40,460 nucleotides of DNA from Candidatus Shapirobacteria bacterium CG_4_10_14_0_8_um_filter_39_15 (GTDB lineage Bacteria; Patescibacteriota; Microgenomatia; UM-FILTER-39-15). Of the stretch, positions 1-8,848 are shown piece after piece (within the stretch, counting starts at the first letter, position 1; each line of letters begins with the position of its first letter). The notes under the pieces are model-generated. The model ran no database searches. It worked only from the letters and a program-made list of their open reading frames with translations, and was not told the origin of the DNA. The position numbers and the translations under genes were made by a program. The stretch lies in NCBI GenBank assembly GCA_002784465.1, contig PFLE01000003.1:1-40460 (forward strand). Reading direction: 5' to 3'.

Positions 1-458
1 GATTTTTCCAAATTAAAAGTCTACCAAGACGGTTTACCGAATGTTCCACCAGAATTAGTAACCTACGTTATTGATAGAGCTAAACCAGTTAATTACGACA
101 TTCTTCGTTGGCTTAGAAAGCAGGGGCGGATATTATCGGTACAGAAGATCCAGAATTATTAGGTAAAGAATACAACCTTTATCAAGCCACTTTAATTACC
201 CATTCAACCGAAGAGGAGTACGTAGACGCGCGATTAAACTATAATCGAATGAAACCAATCCTTTGCAAGATGCGTTCAGAGTATATTGCCCAAAGAATAA
301 AAGCTACTCTTCCTGAAGACGGTATGGGAATTTTATTAATTAGTTTGGCTCACGAAGTGAAAAGATTACTGGAACAAGAGATAGAAGTTAGCGAACCGGA
401 AACACTGGATTTAGCTGGTTATTTACCTTTTAAAACAATTGCTATCTTCTCGAGGTAA
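1..458 (+). pseudogene. Hypothetical protein, 5'-truncated by the window, with a frameshift
   Basis: Frame 1 reads DFSKLKVYQDGLPNVPPELVTYVIDRAKPVNYDILRWLRK; after a 1-nt shift near 118-125 it continues AGADIIGTEDPELLGKEYNLYQATLI...FKTIAIFSR, ending at 458. Family not recognised. Confidence 0.55.
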
Positions 459-1579
459 TTTTGGGATGTAATTATTTCAGGAATGTTAGGAAAGGGAAAG
501 ATTTTTTTGGCAACACCATTTTTTGATTTAATTTCGATGGTTGTATATTTCTTTTTATAGTCTTCAATAACTATATCAACTTCTTTCCCCCCGTATTCCC
601 TGTAAAAATACGTATTTATTTTTGCGTTTTGAATTTTACGCGTTTTTTCAAGCTCGGAGATAATAAAGTTCTCAAATACTCCGCCTTTATCCTGACGAAG
701 CTCTAAATCCCTAAAGTCCTGAATCAAAATATTTCGAATACCAAGATCGTAAAAATATAATTTACGATTTTCAGAAACAGCCTTTCTTATATTGGTTTTA
801 AACGAAGGGAGTGAGATCAAAATGTAGTTTTTAATAAAGATTTCAATATAATTTGAAACCGTAGAAGGAGATGCTCCCAATGAATCGGCAATCTCACGAA
901 CAGAAACCTCTGAACCTAATTGTAGAGCGATTTTCGTCAAAATATCCTTAGCCAGTTTGGTATTTTTCAAATCATAGATATCAATTACATCTTTCAGCAC
1001 GTATGCATCCAGCATATGTTGGAGGAGGTCAATGCGTTCTTTCTCGCTCAAATTATCTTTTGAATAAACCTCAGGATACGCACCGTAAATCTGCAGTTTT
1101 TTTGCCAGTTTAATTTTAAATTCTCCCATCTCAGAAGCTTTTGGCTTTTCGTTTTCTAAAACCTCAAATACCGAAAGGGGTAAACAATAGATCTCGTTAA
1201 ATCTTCCGGCCAAGGTGTCAAACTCTTTGGAAGACTTTCGACGAAGCTCTGAACTTCCTGTAGCAATGATCTTTATTTTAAATTCGTCAAAAAGTATTTT
1301 AAGCATTACTGTTGCTTCCGGGTAGTTTTGGACTTCATCGATCAAAATTACCTTATTCTCTTTTACAATTGTCTCAAGAATTTCTCTGCGGGGAGCAAAC
1401 TTTTCTCTATCTGATTGCAGATCAAAATTGAATTTTGTAACCTTCAACTCTTGCGCAAGCTTGTTAATTAAAGTCGTTTTACCGGAACGTCTCGGACCCC
1501 AAACAAACAATATTTTATTTTCATTACCCTTTAGATATTTACTTATCGTGTTTTCAATTTTACGTTCGATCATATCCAT
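419..1579 (-). CDS. ATP-binding protein, AAA_14 / DUF4143 family
   Basis: Walker A WGPRRSGKTTL, Walker B KVILIDEVQNY, sensor IIATGSSELRR, C-terminal DUF4143-like REYGGKEVDIVIED. Its 3' end overlaps the convergent upstream ORF by 40 bp. Confidence 0.9.
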   Translation of the reverse strand: MDMIERKIENTISKYLKGNENKILFVWGPRRSGKTTLINKLAQELKVTKFNFDLQSDREKFAPRREILETIVKENKVILIDEVQNYPEATVMLKILFDEFKIKIIATGSSELRRKSSKEFDTLAGRFNEIYCLPLSVFEVLENEKPKASEMGEFKIKLAKKLQIYGAYPEVYSKDNLSEKERIDLLQHMLDAYVLKDVIDIYDLKNTKLAKDILTKIALQLGSEVSVREIADSLGASPSTVSNYIEIFIKNYILISLPSFKTNIRKAVSENRKLYFYDLGIRNILIQDFRDLELRQDKGGVFENFIISELEKTRKIQNAKINTYFYREYGGKEVDIVIEDYKKKYTTIEIKSKNGVAKKIFPFPNIPEIITSQNYLEKIAIVLKGK

Positions 1580-1587
1580 ATATAATC

Positions 1588-1636
1588 ATATTACTACTAT
1601 TTTGTAGTTTGTCAATACTCAAATTACTACTATTTT
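1588..1636 (-). promoter_or_regulatory. Promoter and direct-repeat operator candidate for the AAA/DUF4143 gene
   Basis: Minus strand TTGACA (1610-1615), 16-bp spacer, TAATAT (1588-1593). Exact 14-bp direct repeat ATTACTACTATTTT at 1590-1603 and 1623-1636. Confidence 0.6.
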
Positions 1637-1720
1637 AAAGATCGACTAGGCTCAAATATTATAAAAGACGACTCATTAATTTTTAAAATAGGTTCGAATT
1701 TTTTCAAAAACGTTCACTTA

Positions 1721-2331
1721 ATGTTTTTTGTTTTTACTATTTTAACTTTTATTTCCACCCTTTTGGGCGGCTTGGTGGGAATTAAATACCGCGACCGTCT
1801 TCATTTAATCTTGGGTTTTACGGCCGGAGTATTGTTGGCGGTAGTTGCCTTTGATATCTTTCCGGAAATTATTAATCTTACCTCAAAATTGGAAATTGAT
1901 CCCCAGTTGCCAATGGTTGCTTTGGTTTTAGGATTTCTAATTTTCCACATTTTTGAAAAATTGCTATTAATTCATCAATTGTGTGTGTCATATCATTAAT
2001 AAATCCAAAATAAGTAAATCAGTTGATCGGAATATCGGGACAAGTAAAACAGAGATTGGTTTATCGGTAATATTACAGCCACAAGAAGTTACTCGATCTC
2101 AAGAATCGTATAGATAATTTTTCCCGCCGGGGCGTCGCTTCCACCTTATTTTTTACGCTTCCCGATCGATTCCTTGTTTTGTATTTAGGCTTTTTTGCCG
2201 GGTTTTTACTTTATATTGGTGCTGCCGAGATTTTACCGGAAGCTCATAGTCAACGTTCTTCTGTAAAAACCATTTTAATGACCATTCTTGGGGTGGTTCT
2301 TATATTTATTATTTCGCGATTCATGGTTTAA
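1721..2331 (+). pseudogene. ZIP-family metal transporter, disrupted
   Basis: 5' part MFFVFTILTFISTLLGGLVGIKYRDRLHLILGFTAGVLLAVVAFDIFPE to 1999; 3' part GVASTLFFTLPDRFLVLYLGFFAGFLLYIGAAEILPEAHS...ISRFMV* at 2131-2331. The central metal-binding helices are absent. Confidence 0.75.
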
Positions 2332-2353
2332 TTGTTTAGCCTCGGATACAACC

Positions 2354-2382
2354 TTGACAATTAGCCGATTTAGCGCTATTAT
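2354..2382 (+). promoter_or_regulatory. greA promoter
   Basis: TTGACA (2354-2359), 17 bp, TATTAT (2377-2382). Confidence 0.6.
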
Positions 2383-2410
2383 TTATCTTGTTTGGAAAGC
2401 CCCTCTTTCA

Positions 2411-2436
2411 AAATCCACCCATAAGTGGTTTTTTTA
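2411..2436 (+). terminator. Terminator-like hairpin in the greA leader (candidate attenuator)
   Basis: AAATCCAC-ccataa-GTGG followed by a T run, between the greA promoter and the greA start. Confidence 0.4.
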
Positions 2437-2460
2437 TTTTAGGGAGTTAATGGAGTTAAT

Positions 2461-2928
2461 ATGGATACAAACAAAGTTTTTTTAACCAAAGAAGGCATCG
2501 AAAATCTTAAGAAGGAACTTCAAAATTTTAATGAAGTTCGGCGTCCCTATACGGTTGAAAGATTAGCCAATGCCAGAAATGCGGGTGACTTGTCCGAAAA
2601 CAGTGATTACACCGAGGCAAAACAAGACCTCGCTTTTATTGATGGCCGAATTGCCGAGCTAGAAGAAGTTTTAGGTCGCGTAGAAGCGATTAAAGAAGAT
2701 AATTGCAAACACGACAAAGTTGATTTGGGTTGTAAAGTTAAGGTAGAAGTTAACGGCGAGGAAAACATTTTCCATATTGTTGGCGAATGGGAAGCGGATC
2801 CGAATTCCAAAAAAATTTCTCACGAATCACCCTTAGGCAAGGTTCTTTTAGGCCGATCAAAGGGTGAAAAAGTGGAAGTTGACGCCCCGGCGGGAAAAAT
2901 TATCTATACGATTCTTGAGATCGAGTAA
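2461..2928 (+). CDS. greA: Transcription elongation factor GreA
   Basis: LTKEGIENLKKEL...ARNAGDLSENSDYTEAKQDLAFIDGRIAELE...SPLGKVLLGRSKGEKVEVDAPAGKIIYTILEIE. Confidence 0.95.
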   Translation: MDTNKVFLTKEGIENLKKELQNFNEVRRPYTVERLANARNAGDLSENSDYTEAKQDLAFIDGRIAELEEVLGRVEAIKEDNCKHDKVDLGCKVKVEVNGEENIFHIVGEWEADPNSKKISHESPLGKVLLGRSKGEKVEVDAPAGKIIYTILEIE

Positions 2929-2967
2929 CTTCTTGTGGCCTCGTTTATTTTGTGTTACACTCCAGAT

Positions 2968-4422
2968 ATGCCTTCAACTTTGGATGATTTGATAAAAGTC
3001 AGGTTGGGAAAACTGGAACAGATAAAAAAACTTGGTATTGACCCCTATCCCGCTCGTTGTGTACGCAAGCAGACTTGCGCGGAAGCTTTGGAATTGATAG
3101 GAAAGGAAGTGGCGGTTGCCGGTCGGATTATGGCGATTCGCGGCCATGGAGGAATTCAGTTTTTTGATCTTCGTGACGAATCCGGCAAAATCCAAGTGGT
3201 TTTTAAGGCTGATAAGCTAAAGACCAATGACCAAAGACTAATCACACTACTGGACCTTGGTGATTTTATTGACGTTCAGGGCGAAGTTTTCAAAACTCAA
3301 GCCGGAGAAATCTCGGTTCTAGCCTCCGATTTCCATCTTTTGACAAAATCAATCAGGCCCTTACCGTCCCAATGGTATGGTTTAAAAGATGTGGAAGAAA
3401 GATACCGGAAAAGATATTTGGATTTGTTGATGAATCCTCAAGCTTTGGAGGTTTTGGTAAATCGTTCAAAAATTACTTATACGATTAGGAAATTTTTGGT
3501 AGAAAAGAAAGGTTATTTGGAAGTGGAAGATCCGGTTTTGCAGACCTTATATGGCGGCGGCCGGGCGCGGCCTTTTATTACTCATCACAATACGTTAGAC
3601 ATGGATCTTTACTTAAGAATTTCAAACGAGCTGTATCTTAAGAGACTAATTGTCGGCGGACTTGAGAAGGTTTTTGAAATGGGCCACACCTTTAGAAATG
3701 AAGGTATGGATAAAAATCACAACCCCGAATTTACCATGTTGGAAACAATGGAGGCTTATATTGACTATAAAGAAAATATGAGTTTAATTGAAGAAATGTT
3801 TGAATATGTTGCTAAAGAAGTTTTTGGAACAACCCAATTGCTTTATCAAGGGAAAACGATCGACTATAAAAAACCTTGGAAAAGAATTCGCGTCGAAGAT
3901 TTGTTTAAAGAAAATATAGAAGCAAATTTAAATCAGTTTGATACCCTGGAAAAAGCCCGCGATTTAGCCAAGAAAACAGGCGTTGAAATTAAGAATTTTA
4001 TGACCAAGGGAGAGATTTTATTGGAAATTTTTGAAAAAAAATGCACAAGTAAAATTATTCAGCCGACTTTTGTTTACGATTATCCGGCCGATTTTTATCC
4101 ATTAGCAAAAAAATTGGAAAATAATCCTGAATTGGTAGAAAGTTTTGATATTTATGTTGCCGGAATGGAAATGGGGACCAATTGGAGCGAACAAAATAAT
4201 CCCCAGGAATTAAGAAGAGAGTGGGAAAAAGAATCGAAAAAAGAGGCAGCGGGTAACGAAGAAACTCAAAAATTGGACGAAGAATTTTTAGAGGCTTTAG
4301 AATATGGTATGCCCCCGACTTCAGGAATCGGACCGGGAATTGATCGCTGGGTAATGGTGATGACTGATTCACCGGCAATCGCCGACGTGATTTTATTTCC
4401 GACTTTAAGACCAGAAAAGTAG
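2968..4422 (+). CDS. lysS: Lysyl-tRNA synthetase, class II
   Basis: GHGGIQFFDLRDESGKIQVV, FRNEGMDKNHNPEFTMLETMEAY, GMPPTSGIGPGIDRWVMVMTDSPAIADVILFPTLRPE. The ATG at 2968 follows TTGTGG-17-TACACT; the longer GTG start at 2935 is less likely. Confidence 0.95.
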   Translation: MPSTLDDLIKVRLGKLEQIKKLGIDPYPARCVRKQTCAEALELIGKEVAVAGRIMAIRGHGGIQFFDLRDESGKIQVVFKADKLKTNDQRLITLLDLGDFIDVQGEVFKTQAGEISVLASDFHLLTKSIRPLPSQWYGLKDVEERYRKRYLDLLMNPQALEVLVNRSKITYTIRKFLVEKKGYLEVEDPVLQTLYGGGRARPFITHHNTLDMDLYLRISNELYLKRLIVGGLEKVFEMGHTFRNEGMDKNHNPEFTMLETMEAYIDYKENMSLIEEMFEYVAKEVFGTTQLLYQGKTIDYKKPWKRIRVEDLFKENIEANLNQFDTLEKARDLAKKTGVEIKNFMTKGEILLEIFEKKCTSKIIQPTFVYDYPADFYPLAKKLENNPELVESFDIYVAGMEMGTNWSEQNNPQELRREWEKESKKEAAGNEETQKLDEEFLEALEYGMPPTSGIGPGIDRWVMVMTDSPAIADVILFPTLRPEK

Positions 4423-4434
4423 TATTATTAATTT

Positions 4435-4976
4435 GTGACTGAAATTGGGTATAAATACTTAAAGACTTACCAATTATCGATTATTATCTTCGATTCAACC
4501 TATATCTTTTGTGAGCGTTTTTACCTGAATATAAATTCAGGCGTACCGTTGAACAAATGACCCAAGCGGCTCGAAGTATGAAACAAAATATTCCCGAGGG
4601 TTATTCGGAAACGAGCCTGAAATCTTATATAAAATTATTAGGAGTATCTCGGGGTTCAGTTGTCGAGTTAATCGAAGATTATCAGGATTTTTTAAGGTTA
4701 AGGGGTTTAAAAATTTGGGATAAAAACGACCCTCGGGTTTTAAAAATCAGGGATATCCGGGTTATCCGGGATATCAATGATAATCCGAATTCCCTGAATA
4801 CCCTGAAACTCCCTGATGACCCCGAATCTGCCGCGAACTTTCTCCTCACTCTTTGTTTTCAGGAAAGTTTTCTTTTAAATCAACAGATTAAATCCCTCGA
4901 GGAAAAATTCGTTAATGAGGGAGGTTATACTGAAAATTTGTATAAAAAAAGAATTGAGGTAAAATACAAGAGATGA
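4435..4976 (+). pseudogene. Four-helix bundle (23S rRNA IVP/S23-like) protein, frameshifted
   Basis: VTEIGYKYLKTYQLSIIIFDSTYIFCERF in one frame joins LPEYKFRRTVEQMTQAARSMKQNIPEGYSE... in another at the T run 4518-4522. ORF intact from 4557. Confidence 0.7.
4746..4817. repeat. Imperfect palindrome inside the four-helix-bundle gene
   Basis: atcagggatatccgggttatccggg ... ccctgaataccctgaaactccctgat; 72 nt, translated as IRDIRVIRDINDNPNSLNTLKLPD. Confidence 0.6.
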
Positions 4977-5569
4977 TAACAAGAGATCAGGCTTTACAAT
5001 TTCTAAATGAAAATGTCGAGAATAAAAATATTATTAAACACATGATCGCCGCGGAGGTCATGATGAAAGCTATCGCAGCTAAACTCAAAAGTCAAAATTC
5101 AAAAGTCAAAATTGACGAAGAGATTAACGAAGACGAGTGGGCGATGGCGGGACTTTTACACGATGGAGATTATAATCCCGGTGTACCAGTGGAAAAACAA
5201 GGAATTAAGGTAACAGAAATGTTGCGCGAAAAAGGTTACGAAATTCCCGATACGGTCGCTCATGCGATGGCCGCGCATAATTGGCATAACACTGGAGTTG
5301 AGCCAAAAAGTCTAATGGATTGGTCTTTGTTTTGTGGCGATAGTTTGACTGGTTTAATAGTAGCCGGTTGTCTGGTTTTACCTAGTAAGAAATTGTCTGA
5401 CCTAACAGTAGAAAGTGTCCTGAAGCGCTATAAAGAACCAAGTTTTGCCAAAGGTACTCGTCGAGGCGAAATCGCTATGTGTGAAGAAAAATTGGGAATT
5501 CCGCTCCAAGAATTTGTGGAGAGAACCTTAAAGGCGATGCAAGGGATTAGTAATGAATTGGGATTGTAA
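4973..5569 (+). CDS. HD-domain protein (putative phosphohydrolase)
   Basis: NKNIIKHMIAAEVMMKA ... WAMAGLLHDGDYN ... AMAAHNWHNTG ... SLFCGDSLTGLIVA. Includes the tandem 14-mer TCAAAAGTCAAAAT x2 (5085-5112). Confidence 0.85.
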   Translation: MITRDQALQFLNENVENKNIIKHMIAAEVMMKAIAAKLKSQNSKVKIDEEINEDEWAMAGLLHDGDYNPGVPVEKQGIKVTEMLREKGYEIPDTVAHAMAAHNWHNTGVEPKSLMDWSLFCGDSLTGLIVAGCLVLPSKKLSDLTVESVLKRYKEPSFAKGTRRGEIAMCEEKLGIPLQEFVERTLKAMQGISNELGL

Positions 5570-5581
5570 TATAATAAAAAC

Positions 5582-6817
5582 ATGATCGATATTAAGAAAT
5601 TGAGAGAGGATCCTGATTATTTCAAAAAATCCACCGCTGATAAACAGCGGGATCCGGTCTTGATTGATAAAGTTTTGAAAATAGATAAAGAAAAAAGAGA
5701 ACGATTGGGGAAGATAGAGACCCTTAGAGCCGAACGAAACAAACTTGGGAAAGAAGGGATCAAAAGGGGAAGACAGATCAAGGCAGAGCTGGAGAATTTA
5801 GAGAAAAAGCTGGAAGAGTGGGATGAAAATTTGATTGAGCTACTTTGGCAAGTTCCCAATCCGGCGTTGACAATGGTACCGGTAGGCAAAAATGAAAGTG
5901 AAAATATCGAAGTCCGGAAATGGGGCGAACCAAGAAAGTCAGATTTCCCCATAAAAGACCATCTCGAGTTGGGTAAAGCTTTGGATATTTTAGACTTTGA
6001 GGCAGGAGCGAAAACGACTGGATCACAATTTTATTTTCTTTATAACGAAGGGGCTTTGTTAGAATTATCCTTGGTTCATTTTGCTATGGATTTGTTGTGC
6101 AAAGAGGGATTTACCCCAGTGATTACCCCGGACTTGGCCAAGTCAAGATGTTATTTAGGAACGGGTTATTTACCAAAAGGCAATGAAGCTCAGACTTATG
6201 AAATTAAAGATGAAGATCTGGGATTAATCGCGACGGCAGAAGTTACTCTGGCAGGTAAACATTCGGATGAAGTAATACCGGAAGAAAAACTCCCTTTGAA
6301 ATACATTGGTTATTCTCATTGTTTTCGTAAAGAAGCCGGAGCTTATGGAAAATATTCTAAAGGTTTGTATCGAGTTCATCAGTTCACTAAAGTGGAGATG
6401 TTTATTTATTGCCTTCCCGAGGAATCCGATAAATGGCATCAACATATTTTGGCGATGGAAGAAAAAATTTATCAAGCCCTGGAATTACCTTACAGGGTAG
6501 TAGAAATATGTACTGGGGATTTGGGGGCCATGGCGGCTAGAAAATTTGATATTGAAGTTTGGATGCCAGGGAGAAATGAGTATGGCGAGGTGACCTCAAC
6601 TTCGAACTGCACAGATTATCAGGCGAGAAATTTGAACATCCGTTTTAAACGGAAGAATGGTGAACTTGATTTTGTTCACATGCTTAACGGAACGGCGATT
6701 GCCACTTCAAGAACCCCATTGGCAATTTTGGAAAATTATCAGCAAAAAGATGGATCTGTTTTAATCCCTAAAGTTCTTCAACCCTATACCGGCTTTGAAA
6801 AAATCATTCCGAAATAA
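5582..6817 (+). CDS. serS: Seryl-tRNA synthetase
   Basis: MIDIKKLREDPDYFKKS, coiled-coil arm, GYLPKGNEAQTYEI, FRKEAGAYGKYSKGLYRVHQFTKVEMF, TSTSNCTDYQARNLNIRF. Confidence 0.97.
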   Translation: MIDIKKLREDPDYFKKSTADKQRDPVLIDKVLKIDKEKRERLGKIETLRAERNKLGKEGIKRGRQIKAELENLEKKLEEWDENLIELLWQVPNPALTMVPVGKNESENIEVRKWGEPRKSDFPIKDHLELGKALDILDFEAGAKTTGSQFYFLYNEGALLELSLVHFAMDLLCKEGFTPVITPDLAKSRCYLGTGYLPKGNEAQTYEIKDEDLGLIATAEVTLAGKHSDEVIPEEKLPLKYIGYSHCFRKEAGAYGKYSKGLYRVHQFTKVEMFIYCLPEESDKWHQHILAMEEKIYQALELPYRVVEICTGDLGAMAARKFDIEVWMPGRNEYGEVTSTSNCTDYQARNLNIRFKRKNGELDFVHMLNGTAIATSRTPLAILENYQQKDGSVLIPKVLQPYTGFEKIIPK

Positions 6818-6844
6818 GATATCAACCTCTGGTATAATATCTTA

Positions 6845-8137
6845 ATGAATGTTAAAGTTCGCGGTGGTCAAATTTTATCCGGAGAAATAACTCCTTCGGG
6901 CAGTAAGAATTCTATCGTTTGTTTGATTTCTGCCTCACTTCTTTTTGATAAGCCCGTAACTTTGAAAAACATTCCTGAAGTGACCGATGTTCAGAAATTG
7001 ATAACGATTTTGGAAAGTTTAGGAAGCAAGATTTCTTGGGAAAAAGATAAAGGGGTTTTATCAATTGACAATTCTCGAATTTCCTTAAATGATTTGTTGA
7101 AAACTAATTTTGCCGATATTCGGGGAACTTTATTATTGTGGGGGCCGTTGCTGGGAAGATTTGGACACGTTTGTTTCGATACTCTGCCTGGAGGATGTAC
7201 CCTGGGAAGACGTCCTCTTGATGCCCATTATAAAGCTTTTTCCGATTTGGGAGTGGTGATTAACAAGAATTCGGAAACGGAGATAAAAATGACAGCGGAA
7301 AAATGCCGTCCGGCGACTATTTGGCTTTCGGAAATGAGTCCGACGGTTACCGAAAACGCGATTATGCTGGCGGTTTCTATTAAAGGAAAAACCGTTATTG
7401 TCGGCGCGGCGAGTGAACCTCAAGTTCAGGATCTGTGTAATTTTCTTAACCAATCCAGAGCTGATATTTCTGGCTGCGGATCAAGCGTCTTAACCGTTAA
7501 CGGAGGGAAAACACTAAAAGCGATTGAATATGAAATCCTGCTGGATCATTATGAAATTGCGACCTTCTTGGCCTTGGGAGCGGCAACCGGTGGAGAAGTC
7601 AGGGTAAAAAATTCAATTCCGGATTTTTTTCCGGCGATTAATAACGAATTCTATAAATTAGGAGTAGAAATAGAATATGAAAAAAATACCGCGATCGTTA
7701 GAGCTGGTCAATTCAAAAATGATAGAGTTCTTCCTCAACAATATCCTATTACCGTTCGATCTCAGCCTTGGCCGGCTTTACCGGTAGATCTGCTTCCGGT
7801 TTTTATTGCCCTTTCTTTAGCAACACCAAACCAGCATCAGTTTCTTTTTCATAATTGGATGTATGAAAGCGGTTTATTTTGGACGAGTGAATTAATCAAA
7901 TTTGGGGCAAATATCACCATGTGTGATCCTCACCGAGTACTTGTTACCTCTGGAAATCACTTAAGAGGAACAACTATCGAGGCCCCTTATATTATCAGAG
8001 CCACCGTTGCTTTAGTGACCGCGGCAATGGTCGCCGAAGGGGAATCAACAATTCTAAACGCCGATACTTTATACCGGGGACATGCTCACTTTTCCGATAA
8101 CCTTTGTCGACTCGGGGCAGTGATTGAAGAAATCTAA
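6845..8137 (+). CDS. murA: UDP-N-acetylglucosamine 1-carboxyvinyltransferase-like protein (divergent MurA)
   Basis: MNVKVRGGQILSGEITPSGSKNSIV, GPLLGRFGHVCFDTLPGGCTLGRRPLDAH (catalytic Cys loop), EPSP-synthase-like repeats; the C-terminus is divergent. Confidence 0.85.
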   Translation: MNVKVRGGQILSGEITPSGSKNSIVCLISASLLFDKPVTLKNIPEVTDVQKLITILESLGSKISWEKDKGVLSIDNSRISLNDLLKTNFADIRGTLLLWGPLLGRFGHVCFDTLPGGCTLGRRPLDAHYKAFSDLGVVINKNSETEIKMTAEKCRPATIWLSEMSPTVTENAIMLAVSIKGKTVIVGAASEPQVQDLCNFLNQSRADISGCGSSVLTVNGGKTLKAIEYEILLDHYEIATFLALGAATGGEVRVKNSIPDFFPAINNEFYKLGVEIEYEKNTAIVRAGQFKNDRVLPQQYPITVRSQPWPALPVDLLPVFIALSLATPNQHQFLFHNWMYESGLFWTSELIKFGANITMCDPHRVLVTSGNHLRGTTIEAPYIIRATVALVTAAMVAEGESTILNADTLYRGHAHFSDNLCRLGAVIEEI

Positions 8138-8143
8138 TCGGTA

Positions 8144-8848
8144 ATGAAAAACCTTCTTGATAAAATCCTTAAAGGGTATGTTGTTTTAGAAATTACCGAA
8201 TCACCTATCAACGAAAAAATTGAGGTAAGAGAAGATATTTTAGGACGAAGGACTTTGGTTGCCGGCGGTTTGGCCCAGTCGGGGAAAGAGGTCAAAAGAA
8301 TTTGGCAAAAAGCAATTAAACAAGTACAAACAATAAACCTGCCTCGTGGCAAGGCGGGCAACAAAGTTCAAAGATGTCTGATATTAGGGTTAGGGGCAGG
8401 AACTGTTGCTAAACTTATTTCCAGGAGATTCCCAGACGCAAAAATCACCGGTATCGAAATTGATCCAGAAATAATTAAATTGGGTAAGAAATATTTTGGA
8501 TTGGATAGTATTAAGAATCTAGAAATAAAAATTGGGGATGCGATTTCGGTTGTTAGCAATGGAACAATGAAACAATGTAATAATTATGACTTGATTTTAG
8601 TAGATCTTTATTTGGGAGACGAATATCCGCCTAAAGCAGAAGACCAAAGTTTTTTTAAGTCAATAAAATGTCAATTATCAAAAGACGGCTTAATTGTTGT
8701 TAACAGACTTTATTATCACATGAGTGACAAACAGCAAACCGATGAATTTGGAAAAAAATTAAAAGGTATTTTTAATCGGATAGAAGAAGCGGAAATTTCT
8801 TGGAACAAATTCTTCTTTTGCTTCGATTCCACCTGGGGGGTGGAATAG
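8144..8848 (+). CDS. Spermidine synthase-like SAM-dependent methyltransferase
   Basis: LILGLGAGTVAKLISRRFPDAKITGIEIDPEIIKLGKKYF ... NYDLILVDLYLGDEYP. The C-terminus STWGVE* is encoded by the flanking REP-like hairpin. Confidence 0.8.
   Translation: MKNLLDKILKGYVVLEITESPINEKIEVREDILGRRTLVAGGLAQSGKEVKRIWQKAIKQVQTINLPRGKAGNKVQRCLILGLGAGTVAKLISRRFPDAKITGIEIDPEIIKLGKKYFGLDSIKNLEIKIGDAISVVSNGTMKQCNNYDLILVDLYLGDEYPPKAEDQSFFKSIKCQLSKDGLIVVNRLYYHMSDKQQTDEFGKKLKGIFNRIEEAEISWNKFFFCFDSTWGVE
8338..8359. repeat. Short palindromic insert in CDS (LPRGKAG-type)
   Basis: cctgcctcgtggcaaggcgggc; encodes NLPRGKAGN between helix and strand of the methyltransferase. Confidence 0.6.

Noticed and set aside
2288-2485. 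65-aa ORF MGWFLYLLFRDSW...
   Set aside because: Out-of-frame reading of the ZIP 3' fragment and greA leader; no coding support.
7133-7453. 106-aa minus-strand ORF inside murA
   Set aside because: Antisense shadow; no start signals or recognisable domain.
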